This document shows, one piece after another, positions 45,320 to 54,132 of a stretch of 64,000 bases of DNA. Origin of the DNA: CAKOTZ01 sp964489885. Lineage in GTDB: Bacteria > Bacillota > Clostridia > TANB77 > CAG-508. The DNA lies in the NCBI GenBank assembly GCA_964489885.1, contig CAZAZX010000006.1, positions 21,069 through 85,068 on the forward strand. The letters are read 5' to 3'. The position numbers were made by a program, and so were the translations under genes. Each line of letters begins with the position of its first letter. Within the stretch, counting starts at the first letter, position 1. The notes beneath the pieces were generated by a model. That model was not told the DNA's origin. It worked only from the letters and a program-made list of their open reading frames with translations, and did not search any database.

Positions 45320-45359
45320 AAAAATGGTTTCACTTTATTTTTGAAGTGAAACCATTTTT
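45320..45359. terminator. Terminator after ndk
   Basis: AAAAATGGTTTCACTT (45320-45335) pairs with AAGTGAAACCATTTTT (45344-45359). Works for the ndk transcript and upstream of comF. Confidence 0.85.
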
Positions 45360-45360
45360 A

Positions 45361-45390
45361 TTTTACTGTAAAACAACAATGTTCTTATAC
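45361..45390 (-). repeat. 3'-end repeat, copy at ndk
   Basis: Minus strand GTATAAGAACATTG followed by TTGTTTTACAGTAAAA, directly after the ndk stop codon and before its terminator. Close copy of 41226-41255. Confidence 0.55.
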
Positions 45391-45391
45391 T

Positions 45392-45796
45392 TTATTTAAA
45401 AAATCTTTTAATTTCAATTTCAGCATTTTCTGGTGAATCAGAACCATGTATTAAGTTTTCAGTTGTACTATTTGCATAATCTCCTCTAATTGTTCCAGCT
45501 GTAGCTTCTAGCCATTTTGTTGCACCTATGATATTTCTCATACCTTGAACAACATCATCACCTTCAACAACCATTGCTAAAACTGGTCCAGAAGTCATAT
45601 ATTCAACTATTTCTGGGAAGAATGGCTTGTCTGCTAAATGAGCATAGTGTTCTTTAATTATTTCTTCATTTAAAGTCATCATTTTCATATTAGTAATTTT
45701 AAATGCTTTTTTTTCAATTCTTGCAATAATTTCTCCCATTAATCCTCTCTTAACCGCATCTGGTTTTAACATTATGTATGTTCTTTCCATTTCCAT
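45392..45796 (-). CDS. ndk: Nucleoside diphosphate kinase
   Basis: 134 residues. Transfers the gamma phosphate between nucleotides through a phospho-His, here in NLIHGSDSPENAEIEI. TYIMLKPDAVKRGLMGEI at the start and GATKWLEATAGTIRGDYA are family motifs. Normal length. Confidence 0.96.
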   Translation of the reverse strand: MEMERTYIMLKPDAVKRGLMGEIIARIEKKAFKITNMKMMTLNEEIIKEHYAHLADKPFFPEIVEYMTSGPVLAMVVEGDDVVQGMRNIIGATKWLEATAGTIRGDYANSTTENLIHGSDSPENAEIEIKRFFK

Positions 45797-45919
45797 ACAT
45801 CCTCCTTTAATTAGTATTTTAATATATATAATTTTTAAAAGAGCTTGTCCTAAATATGTAATTAAATTTATGTTTTATATAAAACATAAATTTAAAGTTT
45901 AGTCAATTCTTTTAAATAA

Positions 45920-46729
45920 TTAACGTATTCCAGAAATTATTAGGAATATAATAATTATACCTAGAATAAATCTATAAATTGCAAATGCTTTGAAACTGCC
46001 ATTTTTCAAATATTTTAATAAATATTTTATAACAATCATTCCAACTATAAAACTAGACAATACTCCAATTATAAAACTCAAGTCTAATGAAAAATCACTA
46101 AATTTGAATAAAACTGCAGCTAAAGTTATTGGTGTTGCCAATAAAAATGAAAATTTTGCTGCTCCCTGCCTATCTACTTTTAATAATCTCGCTGTTGTCA
46201 TTGTAATTCCAGAACGTGAAACTCCTGGAAATGCAGCAGCCAGTGCTTGGGATATTCCAATTAAAACTGCTTGTTTCAAATTAATTTTCTCATATTTTAC
46301 CATAGATTTAGCATTTTTATCAACTACATATAATACAATTCCCATTACTATTAAGGCAACAGCAATCCATAACATTTCTGTTGTTAAATTGTCTCCAATA
46401 ATTTTTCCACTTATTTTGTCAAGTATTAGACTTAATATTCCTGCTGGAATTGTGGCAACAACTATATACCAAAATAGCTTTCCTTGTACTGTGTGCTCTT
46501 TTTTTGTGACATATTTTATTCCTCCAGAAATTAGATTTATCCAATCTTTTGCAAAATATATTATCAATGCTAATAACGTTCCTAAATGTAAAGCAACGTC
46601 AAATGAATCAGGCATTGTTTGCCAGTTAAATAACCATGGAAATATATTTAAGTGTGCTGAACTTGAAACTGGTAAAAATTCGGTTAATCCCTGAACAACA
46701 CCTAAAATTAATGCTTGTAAAATAGTCAT
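45920..46729 (-). CDS. uppP: Undecaprenyl-diphosphatase UppP (BacA)
   Basis: 269 residues with about eight membrane helices. It dephosphorylates undecaprenyl pyrophosphate to recycle the lipid carrier for wall synthesis. The two active-site segments are GVVQGLTEFLPVSSSAHL and AAAFPGVSRSGITMTTARLL. Also confers bacitracin tolerance. Confidence 0.96.
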   Translation of the reverse strand: MTILQALILGVVQGLTEFLPVSSSAHLNIFPWLFNWQTMPDSFDVALHLGTLLALIIYFAKDWINLISGGIKYVTKKEHTVQGKLFWYIVVATIPAGILSLILDKISGKIIGDNLTTEMLWIAVALIVMGIVLYVVDKNAKSMVKYEKINLKQAVLIGISQALAAAFPGVSRSGITMTTARLLKVDRQGAAKFSFLLATPITLAAVLFKFSDFSLDLSFIIGVLSSFIVGMIVIKYLLKYLKNGSFKAFAIYRFILGIIIIFLIISGIR

Positions 46730-46759
46730 TTATTTGCTCCTTTAATTATTCTAAAATTA

Positions 46760-47635
46760 TTATTGTATTTCAATTAATATATTATATAATGTTTCTTTTA
46801 TAAATTCTGCCGAAGTTACTGGAGCTATTCTTCCTGGTAAAGAAAGTGCCCAATCAAATTTAATTCCTTTTTGTTTTGCTGCTTTTCTATCTAATCCACC
46901 TGGGTTCGAAGCCAAATCTATAATAAAACAACCCTTTTTAACTTTATCTAATCTATCAGCATTTAAAATCATAAATGGGATTGTATTTATAATTATATCA
47001 AACTTATCTAAATTTGCATCTAAATTATTTAGATGAATAGGATTGTATCCATAAGCCTTTGCCCAAGCTAAATCAACATTTTTCCTTGCTTCACAATATA
47101 CATTTGCTCCCATACCATCTAGCATTTTTGCTAAAACTTTTCCTACTCTTCCGAATCCCATTATTAAAACATTACTTCCATGCACTGTTCTTGTAGTTTC
47201 ATTTATCGCTATGCTTATTGCACCTTCTGCAGTTGAAATTGCATTAAGTACAGAAAGTTCTTGTCTTTTGAATAAATCTATTGATTTTCCGCCATTATTA
47301 TTAATTTGTTCTAAATATGCATCTTTAATATTTCCAGCAATAAGTGTTTTTCCCGTATTTATTTCTTTTAAGAATTCATCTAAAAAAATTTTTTCACTAC
47401 TAAAAAGCATATTAATTTCTCTGTTATTAGTTGAAAGTGGTGTAGGTCCTACTATTATATTAGATTTTTCAATTGCCTCGTGTAATGTATTATAATGTTT
47501 TATATTTTTTTTATCTCTTAATGAATCTGCATTTTCTAAACCAAAGGTATGTATTGTATATTCATCTTCAGCAAGCATTTCGGCTAGTTTAACATTTCTT
47601 AAATCTCCTCCAATAAGTACTAAACTTTTTTCCAA
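46760..47635 (-). CDS. dpaA: Dipicolinate synthase subunit A
   Basis: About 291 residues from TTG 47635 (GAAAGGA upstream). The upstream ATG 47695 would overlap the previous gene, and the family starts with a V/I-x-I/L-G-G-D motif, here SLVLIGGDLRNVKLA. NAD-binding fold near VLIMGFGRVGKVLAKML and the C-terminal segment LPGRIAPVTSAEFIKETLYN. DpaA with DpaB makes dipicolinate, the major solute of spores, from a lysine-pathway intermediate; no dpaB is adjacent. Marks the host as a spore former. Confidence 0.9.
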   Translation of the reverse strand: MEKSLVLIGGDLRNVKLAEMLAEDEYTIHTFGLENADSLRDKKNIKHYNTLHEAIEKSNIIVGPTPLSTNNREINMLFSSEKIFLDEFLKEINTGKTLIAGNIKDAYLEQINNNGGKSIDLFKRQELSVLNAISTAEGAISIAINETTRTVHGSNVLIMGFGRVGKVLAKMLDGMGANVYCEARKNVDLAWAKAYGYNPIHLNNLDANLDKFDIIINTIPFMILNADRLDKVKKGCFIIDLASNPGGLDRKAAKQKGIKFDWALSLPGRIAPVTSAEFIKETLYNILIEIQ

Positions 47636-47654
47636 AAAAATCACAATCCTTTCA

Positions 47655-48854
47655 CTACCTGTCTTCGTGTTCATAACCCTTAAATTCTTTATCAAAATCT
47701 ATTTTTATTTCTTTTTTGTCCATATCATTTATTTTTTCAACTACATTTACTGTTTTATCTAAATGCTCTTTTGCACTAAGTTCATAATTATTTAATTTTT
47801 TTCGATTAACATTATTTTTTACAGGTTTTGTATTAATATATGCTCTGATTGGAACAAATATCATTTCATCATCAACTTTTTTTACATAGTTTTCATCTAA
47901 TTGTATTGCTTTATTTAAGTATTCAATAGCCTTTTCCCTATCTTTTTTATACATTTGAATTTTTGCCAATTCGTAGTTTGACATAGCTTCTACTTCTTCT
48001 CCAGATTTGGCTTGTTCAAAGTATTTTTGTGCAGTATCTAAATCATTATAAATTATAGCTATTTTTCCTAAATTAAATGATGCTCTATATTTTAAATGAT
48101 TTATTTGTGCTGCTCTTTCATAAACATACTTTGCTCTATTAAAATCATTTAATTGAATATATGCTATTCCTAAATTGTAGTATAAATCATAATTTTCTGG
48201 TTGATATTTTATTGCATCTAAATAAACATTTGCAGCTTCCTTATATCTTTTATTTTCAATTAATATTTGTCCAAGCAATTCAGATGCGTTTGTATAATTT
48301 GGTTTAATTTTTAATAAATTTTGTAGCATAGAAACAGCTTCGTCTTTTTTAGTTAAACTATTTAGTAAATCAGCTATTTTATAATATGATTCATAATCAT
48401 CTTTTTGTAAATCAATTGCCTTAACATATTCGTCTATAGCCTTTCTCATTCCCCCTTCTGTTTCATATATCTCTGCTAATGCCTTATGTGCAAAATAGTT
48501 ATTGGGGTATTTGCTTATTAGATTTTCTAAACGTTTTTTTGCTTGCGTTTTATTATTTTTTAGCAAATTAATTTTAACCAATAGTAATTGAGTTTTTGCA
48601 ATTATATTTACATTTCTATTTTCATAGTAAATAACAATAATAGGTAATGCTATTGACATTATATAAGAAACAAGTTTTAAAAATGTCCATTCTAATTTTC
48701 CCATAAGTATTTCAAAAAAACTAAATGCAATACCTGTAGCTTGAATTACCAATATGGCTATATAATTTGTATCATTTTTCTTTACCATTCTATAAAACAT
48801 AATTATAAAAAATAAGAATGCTAAAATATTAAAAAATATTCTTTCTGCTACCAT
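47655..48854 (-). CDS. Membrane-anchored TPR protein
   Basis: 399 residues. Three or four N-terminal membrane helices (about 5-22, 31-47, 56-76) and then about seven tetratricopeptide repeats (for example YFAHKALAEIYETEGGMRKA, YDLYYNLGIAYIQLNDFNRA, YRASFNLGKIAIIYNDLDTA), then a charged tail. A protein-interaction scaffold at the cytoplasmic face of the membrane. Precedes dpaA by 19 bases, so possibly cotranscribed with it. Confidence 0.8.
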   Translation of the reverse strand: MVAERIFFNILAFLFFIIMFYRMVKKNDTNYIAILVIQATGIAFSFFEILMGKLEWTFLKLVSYIMSIALPIIVIYYENRNVNIIAKTQLLLVKINLLKNNKTQAKKRLENLISKYPNNYFAHKALAEIYETEGGMRKAIDEYVKAIDLQKDDYESYYKIADLLNSLTKKDEAVSMLQNLLKIKPNYTNASELLGQILIENKRYKEAANVYLDAIKYQPENYDLYYNLGIAYIQLNDFNRAKYVYERAAQINHLKYRASFNLGKIAIIYNDLDTAQKYFEQAKSGEEVEAMSNYELAKIQMYKKDREKAIEYLNKAIQLDENYVKKVDDEMIFVPIRAYINTKPVKNNVNRKKLNNYELSAKEHLDKTVNVVEKINDMDKKEIKIDFDKEFKGYEHEDR

Positions 48855-48916
48855 ATTTTTCCCCTCTAAAATTGATTATTTACTATTTTATGATATTTTT
48901 ATCAAAAAGTCTATAC

Positions 48917-50602
48917 TTATTTAACTGATTTTAGTCTTAAATAACCTAATTCTTCCCAAGAATTGTATGCTAAATTTAGTCTTATTAATAATTTTGGTTT
49001 AGGGCCAGCTCTATTTTTATCTACAACACAAGTATAATATCTAACATTTGGATCTTTAAATCTTTTTATATCATAAGTTTTTTCAAAGGTATCTTCCAAA
49101 GCATATTCATATCTATCTAAATCTTCATTGTATATTTGCTTGAATAAACAAAGTGTATCTAAAACTTCCTTAACCGTTTTACTAACAGCCATATCATTAA
49201 CACTAATATTTATTGGGTCTGTATCAGTAGATGATAATTGAACAGATGAACCTATATACATTTTAAAATTTTGTGCTAAATTTGATAATATAGTAGCAGT
49301 TTTCTTTAATTCTTCACCGTTTCCTATATTATCTATATCTGTTTTTAAAGTATCATAGAAAACATATTGGACTTTTTCTTTATAATAGTAATTCATTATT
49401 ACCTTTTTCAATTCGTCATTTGTGTGGTCTGTTATATCAATAAAATATATTGAATTAATTACATCTCCTGCAAACCAGTCTGTTACTTCTACTACATCAT
49501 TAAATTCAGTTGAATATTTTTTTAATCTTTTTACAAAAGCTGTATGGCTTTCATTTTTCTTTTTTTGGATAAATCCATCTTCATCTGTTTCTACTTCTTC
49601 AGGATTATCTGGTCTATATTTAAAATCTAATAATTGATTTTCTGATACGTGTAATTTTTTTCCGTGCAATTTTTGTATTTCAGGATTGTTTAATATTGTA
49701 GTTATTAAACACAATTTCATTTTTTCTTCTGACATTTCATTTGATATTACTAGTACCTTTTGTTTATGTACTAAAGCAATATATGCAACAAGATTTATTG
49801 TAAACCTACTTTTGCCATAGTTTGAAGGCATTGCAAATGCTGATGTTTCGCCTTGTCTTATTCCTTTAAATGTTTTTGTCAAAATTGGAAATGGTAAGGC
49901 TAAACCATTTGTTAAAGAATTATTTCCTTTAACAAGAAATCTTGTTAAATTATCGTTTAAAACAGATCTTTTGAATTTTTGAGTAACAGTAATTTCATTT
50001 ATTGCATCCTCGACATCCTGTGGTGTCATTTTATCATAAAGTTCATAATTCATAATTTCTGCAATTTTTATTTGTATATCTCTTACAGGAATCCCCATAT
50101 AATTTTTTCTTAGAATAAATATCTTTTTTAATTCCATATATGTTTTGTCTAGCTTATATATTGAATTTTTAAATTCCTTTTGAATTTTTACCTTTTCTTC
50201 ATATAATTCTGGGGTCTCTCTAGGAAAATTAAACTTCTCTCTTGCGACATTTGGTGCAAATTTTTCTCCATCTGTAAAAATTATTTTCTTGTATATATTT
50301 AATAGTAACTCACTTGCAAAATAGCAATCATCAAATAAAAAATAATAAACAGAAATTGCTTTTATTTCATTTAATAATAATCCGATATATCTTGTTTCAA
50401 TTGTAGTATCTGCAAGTTGTTTTGGATACTCAATAGCATTATTAGAAGCTCTTTTATTTCTTTGCTCTAAAATTACATTTTCTAATTTTTGAATTTTTTT
50501 ATTTTTTGAATTATCTTCTTCTTCATAATTAAATTTTTCTACATTTTTTTCTTTTAAAAAATCAATTGTGCTTTTTAATTTTTCATTATTATCTTCACTC
50601 AT
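48917..50602 (-). CDS. DnaB-like RecA-fold ATPase with unusual P-loop
   Basis: 561 residues. N-terminal acidic/coiled region, a helical domain resembling the DnaB N-terminal part (about 60-200), then a RecA-like core (about 215-540) with TKTFKGIRQGETSAFAMPSNYGKSRFT in place of a full Walker A: GKS is kept but the first Gly is missing. VLVISNEMSEEKMKLC matches DnaB motif 1a, VQYVFYDTLK is Walker B-like, and KNRAGPKPKLL matches the KxRxGP-type arginine finger region. Probably a helicase or loader relative, not the replicative helicase itself. Standalone gene. Confidence 0.65.
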   Translation of the reverse strand: MSEDNNEKLKSTIDFLKEKNVEKFNYEEEDNSKNKKIQKLENVILEQRNKRASNNAIEYPKQLADTTIETRYIGLLLNEIKAISVYYFLFDDCYFASELLLNIYKKIIFTDGEKFAPNVAREKFNFPRETPELYEEKVKIQKEFKNSIYKLDKTYMELKKIFILRKNYMGIPVRDIQIKIAEIMNYELYDKMTPQDVEDAINEITVTQKFKRSVLNDNLTRFLVKGNNSLTNGLALPFPILTKTFKGIRQGETSAFAMPSNYGKSRFTINLVAYIALVHKQKVLVISNEMSEEKMKLCLITTILNNPEIQKLHGKKLHVSENQLLDFKYRPDNPEEVETDEDGFIQKKKNESHTAFVKRLKKYSTEFNDVVEVTDWFAGDVINSIYFIDITDHTNDELKKVIMNYYYKEKVQYVFYDTLKTDIDNIGNGEELKKTATILSNLAQNFKMYIGSSVQLSSTDTDPINISVNDMAVSKTVKEVLDTLCLFKQIYNEDLDRYEYALEDTFEKTYDIKRFKDPNVRYYTCVVDKNRAGPKPKLLIRLNLAYNSWEELGYLRLKSVK

Positions 50603-50690
50603 ATACTAAAGACTCCTAACTTATAACTTTTTCCAACTCATTATAACATAAAATTTTGCATTTTTACACTCAAATAAAAAATTTTAAATG

Positions 50691-50723
50691 AATAGGAGGT
50701 AGCAATTATTGCTACCTCCTATT
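50691..50723. terminator. 3' hairpin of orphan cassette b
   Basis: 15-bp perfect stem, AATAGGAGGTAGCAA (50691-50705) with 50709-50723 and loop TTA, 17 bases after the stop of orphan b. No U-run follows on the minus strand. Confidence 0.7.
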
Positions 50724-50740
50724 TTAGGTCTGTGTTATTA

Positions 50741-51238
50741 TCACTTCTTCTTGAAAATACCGATGTGCAGCTCCCGACCATTGCTTGCAACAAAGTCGAA
50801 TGTCCTCACCTTGTCATACCCCAGTTCAGCATGAACATTATATCCATACCTTTCTAGGTCGTCACTTGATTCTGTGACATAGACAATACGTTCACTAGGA
50901 ACTTTGGCCGCCGTCTTGTTTGTCCAGTAAAGCAACCTGTGCGAGAAAATATACTCGCCGTCAGTTGCCTGGACTATTGTTTTAGAAGACAAAAGTTGCC
51001 TATTTTTCAACAGAGACTCATGAACCTGGTAGAACTCTGGTGAAACGGCCTTCGCCTTGTACTCTAGGATCGAGTACTCGGCAAGGTTTCCAGCAGTTTC
51101 AATATAGATTGCCGGAATTTCTGCCTCTGCCGCTTCTGCCGATGCTTTCGCCACATTCATTGCAAGAAGAAATGCAATTGCAAAAGCAATGGCGAAAAAC
51201 AACTGAACCCAGTCTTTCCGTTTTGTCGTAGTTGTCAT
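50741..51238 (-). CDS. Orphan cassette b: membrane-anchored protein of unknown function, G+C-rich
   Basis: 165 residues from ATG 51238 (AAGGAGGT 9 bases upstream). One N-terminal membrane helix (about 11-31) preceded by KRKDW, an Ala/Glu-rich segment, then a soluble alpha/beta domain of unknown family facing outward. Base composition is unlike its surroundings: in one 60-base row I count 28 G+C (50881-50940) against 12 in a native row (49921-49980). It has two in-frame CGG codons (51218-51220 and 50774-50776), a codon otherwise seen in this window only at frameshift sites and once in orphan d. Start-region bases 51237-51246 are complementary to stop-region bases 50732-50741. Confidence 0.75.
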   Translation of the reverse strand: MTTTTKRKDWVQLFFAIAFAIAFLLAMNVAKASAEAAEAEIPAIYIETAGNLAEYSILEYKAKAVSPEFYQVHESLLKNRQLLSSKTIVQATDGEYIFSHRLLYWTNKTAAKVPSERIVYVTESSDDLERYGYNVHAELGYDKVRTFDFVASNGRELHIGIFKKK

Positions 51239-51286
51239 AATAACACTACCTCCTTAAACTAACATCATAAAACGACAACTGTTATT

Positions 51287-51315
51287 ATTATACCATTTTT
51301 ATGTAAATTTGTAAA
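51287..51315 (-). promoter_or_regulatory. Promoter of orphan cassette b
   Basis: Minus strand TTTACA (51310-51315), 17-base spacer ending in ATGG, TATAAT (51287-51292). The spacer resembles that of orphan d. Confidence 0.75.
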
Positions 51316-51340
51316 TACTAGAAAAACAACATTGCTATAC
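51311..51340 (-). repeat. 3'-end repeat, copy at uvrB (overlaps cassette b promoter)
   Basis: Minus strand GTATAGCAATG followed by TTGTTTTTCTAG, 17 bases after the uvrB stop codon. Diverged copy of 41226-41255; its distal end supplies the -35 of cassette b. Confidence 0.4.
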
Positions 51341-51356
51341 TGCCTATTTTCATACT

Positions 51357-53321
51357 TTATCCTTTTTCAGAAAATTTTTCTAGTTCCTTTATTTTATCTC
51401 TTAATTTAGCCGCTTCTTCAAATTCCATATTTGCAGCGTGTTTCAACATTTCATCTGTTAATTTATTTATAATTTCATCTACAGATTCATTTTTATTAAT
51501 ATCATATTCACTTTGTATATCTTCCACAACAGTTGCCTTTATTGTATCTCTTATAGATTTTTTAATTGTTTTCGGTGTAATTCCGTGTTCTTCATTATAT
51601 TCTTGTTGTATTTTTCTTCTTCTGTTTGTTTCGGTTATTGCCTTTTCCATAGACTCAGTTAATTCATCTGCATACATTATTACTTTTCCATCTGTATTTC
51701 TTGCGGCACGTCCAATTGTTTGTATTAAAGATCTTTCTGAACGTAAAAATCCCTCTTTATCTGCATCCAATATTGCAACAAGTGAAACTTCAGGTATATC
51801 CAATCCTTCTCTTAAAAGATTAATTCCAACTAATACATCAAATTCTCCAATTCGCAAATCTCTTATAATTTCCATTCTCTCCAAAGCCTTAGTTTCTGAA
51901 TGCATATATCTTACTCTAATATCCAATCCCTTTAAATAACTTGTAAGATCTTCTGCCATTTTCTTTGTTAGAGTTGTAACAAGAACTCTTTCATTTTTTT
52001 CTGCTCGTTGTCTTATTTGCTCAATTAAATCATCAACTTGATTTTCTACAGGTCTTACTTCAATTTTTGGATCTAAAAGTCCAGTAGGTCTAATAATTTG
52101 CTCTATAATTGCATCTCCAGATTTTTCTTTTTCATAATCTGCAGGAGTAGCACTAACAAAAATACATTGATTAATTTTCTTTTCAAATTCGGAAAATTTC
52201 AGTGGTCTGTTATCATACGCAGATGGCAAACGAAACCCATAATCTATTAAAGATTTTTTTCTAGCAGCATCACCATGTTGCATTGCCCTAACTTGAGGAA
52301 TTGTAACGTGTGATTCATCTATAACTAGTAAAAAATCATCTGGAAAATAGTCAATAAGTGTAAATGGTGGGCTTCCTGGTTTTCTACCGCTAATATGTCT
52401 TGAATAATTTTCAATGCCTTGACAAAAACCAGTTTCTCTTAACATCTCCATATCAAAATTAGTTCTTTCTTCTATTCTTTGTGCTTCAATTAATTTGTTA
52501 TTTTCTTTAAAATATTTTATTCTTTCCTCTAACTCCTGTTCAATTGTTACAATTGCAGCATCCCTTTTTTCGTCAGTTGTAACATAATGAGAATTTGGGA
52601 AAATTGTAACGTGCATTCTTGTACCAATTGGCTTTCCTGTTAGTGGATTAATTTCAGATATTTTTTCTACTTCATCTCCCCAAAACTCTATACGTAAAGC
52701 ACTTTCGTCATTATTTGATGGATATACTTCTACAATATCTCCCTTAGCACGAAAAGTTCCTCTTTTAAAATCCATCTCATTTCTTGTGTATTGCATTGTT
52801 ATTAGCTTTTTTAATACTTCATTTCTTTCTTTTTTCATTCCTGGTCTTAATGATACAACCATATTTTCATAGTCTATTGGATCACCTAATCCATATATAC
52901 AAGAAACTGATGAAACAATAATTACATCTTTAGATTCAAATAATGCTGCTGTTGCAGAGTGTCTTAACTTATCTATCTCATCATTTATTGCTGAATCTTT
53001 CTCAATATATGTATCTGATGATGCTATATAGGCTTCTGGCTGATAATAATCATAATAGCTAACAAAATATTCAACAGAATTTTCCGGGAAGAATTCTTTA
53101 AATTCTGAATATAATTGTCCTGCTAATGTTTTATTGTGAGCTAGAACAAGTGTTGGTTTTTGTACTTTTTCAATTACATTTGCTATAGTGAATGTTTTTC
53201 CAGAACCTGTTACACCTAGTAAAGTTTGAAATCTTTTTCCATTTTTTATTCCTTTAGATAATTCTTCTATTGCCTTAGGTTGATCTCCAGTAGGTTTATA
53301 TTCAGAATGAATTTTAAACAT
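51357..53321 (-). CDS. uvrB: Excinuclease ABC subunit B
   Basis: 654 residues. DNA damage recognition helicase of nucleotide excision repair. Walker A LLGVTGSGKTFTIANV, the beta-hairpin region VSYYDYYQPEAYIASSDTYI (here positions 92-111), DESHVTIPQVRAMQHGD (Walker B), GRAARNTDGKVIMYAD (motif VI) and the UvrC-binding UVR domain at the C-terminus (EMLKHAANMEFEEAAKLRD). Monocistronic between two orphan cassettes. Confidence 0.97.
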   Translation of the reverse strand: MFKIHSEYKPTGDQPKAIEELSKGIKNGKRFQTLLGVTGSGKTFTIANVIEKVQKPTLVLAHNKTLAGQLYSEFKEFFPENSVEYFVSYYDYYQPEAYIASSDTYIEKDSAINDEIDKLRHSATAALFESKDVIIVSSVSCIYGLGDPIDYENMVVSLRPGMKKERNEVLKKLITMQYTRNEMDFKRGTFRAKGDIVEVYPSNNDESALRIEFWGDEVEKISEINPLTGKPIGTRMHVTIFPNSHYVTTDEKRDAAIVTIEQELEERIKYFKENNKLIEAQRIEERTNFDMEMLRETGFCQGIENYSRHISGRKPGSPPFTLIDYFPDDFLLVIDESHVTIPQVRAMQHGDAARKKSLIDYGFRLPSAYDNRPLKFSEFEKKINQCIFVSATPADYEKEKSGDAIIEQIIRPTGLLDPKIEVRPVENQVDDLIEQIRQRAEKNERVLVTTLTKKMAEDLTSYLKGLDIRVRYMHSETKALERMEIIRDLRIGEFDVLVGINLLREGLDIPEVSLVAILDADKEGFLRSERSLIQTIGRAARNTDGKVIMYADELTESMEKAITETNRRRKIQQEYNEEHGITPKTIKKSIRDTIKATVVEDIQSEYDINKNESVDEIINKLTDEMLKHAANMEFEEAAKLRDKIKELEKFSEKG

Positions 53322-53363
53322 TATTTATTTACCTTCTTTCAAAATTCTAATATATTTATATAG

Positions 53364-53397
53364 AAGAGCCCTCATTCACTATGAATGCGGGCTCTTG
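53364..53397. terminator. 3' hairpin of orphan cassette c
   Basis: AAGAGCCC (53364-53371) with GGGCTCTT (53389-53396), plus six inner pairs and loop CTA. No U-run on the minus strand, so its role as a terminator is uncertain. Confidence 0.65.
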
Positions 53398-53414
53398 CTT
53401 TTGGCTGTGTCTTA

Positions 53415-53807
53415 TTATTTTTTGATTTGAATTTGACAGAATTCGAACTCTTCATCCGTAAAAAATTCCATAACTTTCATCACGGCATCATATTGCGTAC
53501 CACTTCCAATTGGAGATTTTTTCAAATCATCCAAAATCAGCTCAACATTGTAAAACCCATACTTGAATTTTATCATGTTGAATTGGTTAACGAACTTTAA
53601 AAAATCTCTTCTGTTGCCAATAAAAACATCGAGCAAGCTGTCGTTAGCCTGTTTGCGGAAAATGTACTCCAACCCATATCCATTGAGGTTGATGATTTCT
53701 CCGCTGTTGACTCCTACTGCCCATCCTTTACCTTTAAACTTAAAATCAGACGACGACTTTGATTTAAGCCCCAAAAGAGACTTAATTTTATTCAATACTT
53801 TTGTCAT
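53415..53807 (-). CDS. Orphan cassette c: small soluble protein of unknown function
   Basis: 130 residues from ATG 53807, chosen for the ribosome site GGAGGA 8 bases upstream (a longer frame opens at 53852 without one). A basic amphipathic N-terminus (TKVLNKIKSLLGLKSKSSSD) precedes a compact alpha/beta domain; no membrane helix. I do not recognise it. G+C-richer than its neighbours. The leader 53825-53839 pairs with the stop region 53403-53418 (15 pairs, one bulge) and the stop codon lies inside the paired region, as in cassettes a and b. No CGG codon. Confidence 0.7.
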   Translation of the reverse strand: MTKVLNKIKSLLGLKSKSSSDFKFKGKGWAVGVNSGEIINLNGYGLEYIFRKQANDSLLDVFIGNRRDFLKFVNQFNMIKFKYGFYNVELILDDLKKSPIGSGTQYDAVMKVMEFFTDEEFEFCQIQIKK

Positions 53808-53866
53808 TGATTTATCCTCCGGAGATAATAAGCACAGCCCAGCTTTAAACACATTAAAGTATTAAT

Positions 53867-53895
53867 ATTATACCACATATTTTAATAAACTTCAA
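53867..53895 (-). promoter_or_regulatory. Promoter of orphan cassette c
   Basis: Minus strand TTGAAG (53890-53895), 17-base spacer ending GTGG, TATAAT (53867-53872). Confidence 0.7.
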
Positions 53896-53924
53896 ATTTA
53901 AGCAAATACATTTTATGTTAATTA

Positions 53925-54071
53925 TAGTTTTCCACTTCTTTAAAAAATAATTTCTGTGGATAAAGTGGAAAACTATGTGAATAACATTCATTTAGGCATA
54001 TTTTATTCACAATAAATTCACATTTTAATCATTGTTATTATATTATGGTAACCTTTTTACATTTATTTACA
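53925..54071. promoter_or_regulatory. Cluster of DnaA-box-like sites in a long palindrome
   Basis: Exact DnaA box TGTGGATAA at 53955-53963. One-mismatch boxes TGTGAATAA at 53976-53984 and TTATTCACA at 54003-54011. Weaker AAATTCACA at 54014-54022 and TTATTTACA at 54063-54071. The exact box lies inside a perfect 13-bp inverted repeat (53925-53937 with 53963-53975). About 280 bases without a gene surround it, very AT-rich to the right. No dnaA or dnaN is near, so a DnaA-titrating or regulatory locus fits better than the main origin. Confidence 0.45.
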
Positions 54072-54132
54072 ATAATTATGTATAACAATATTATTTATCA
54101 AATTTATTTAGTGTATTTTTTTGTACCCTTTT

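Noticed and set aside
41226..45390. CRISPR array
   Set aside because: The repeat-like copies are single, kilobases apart, at gene ends, with no spacers and no cas genes in the window.
45990..46694. 234-residue plus-strand ORF opposite uppP
   Set aside because: Antisense shadow; uppP motifs are intact on the minus strand and the plus ORF has no ribosome site.
53865..54120. Chromosomal replication origin
   Set aside because: DnaA boxes are present, but dnaA, dnaN, rpmH and gidA are all absent nearby; kept only as a DnaA-box cluster.
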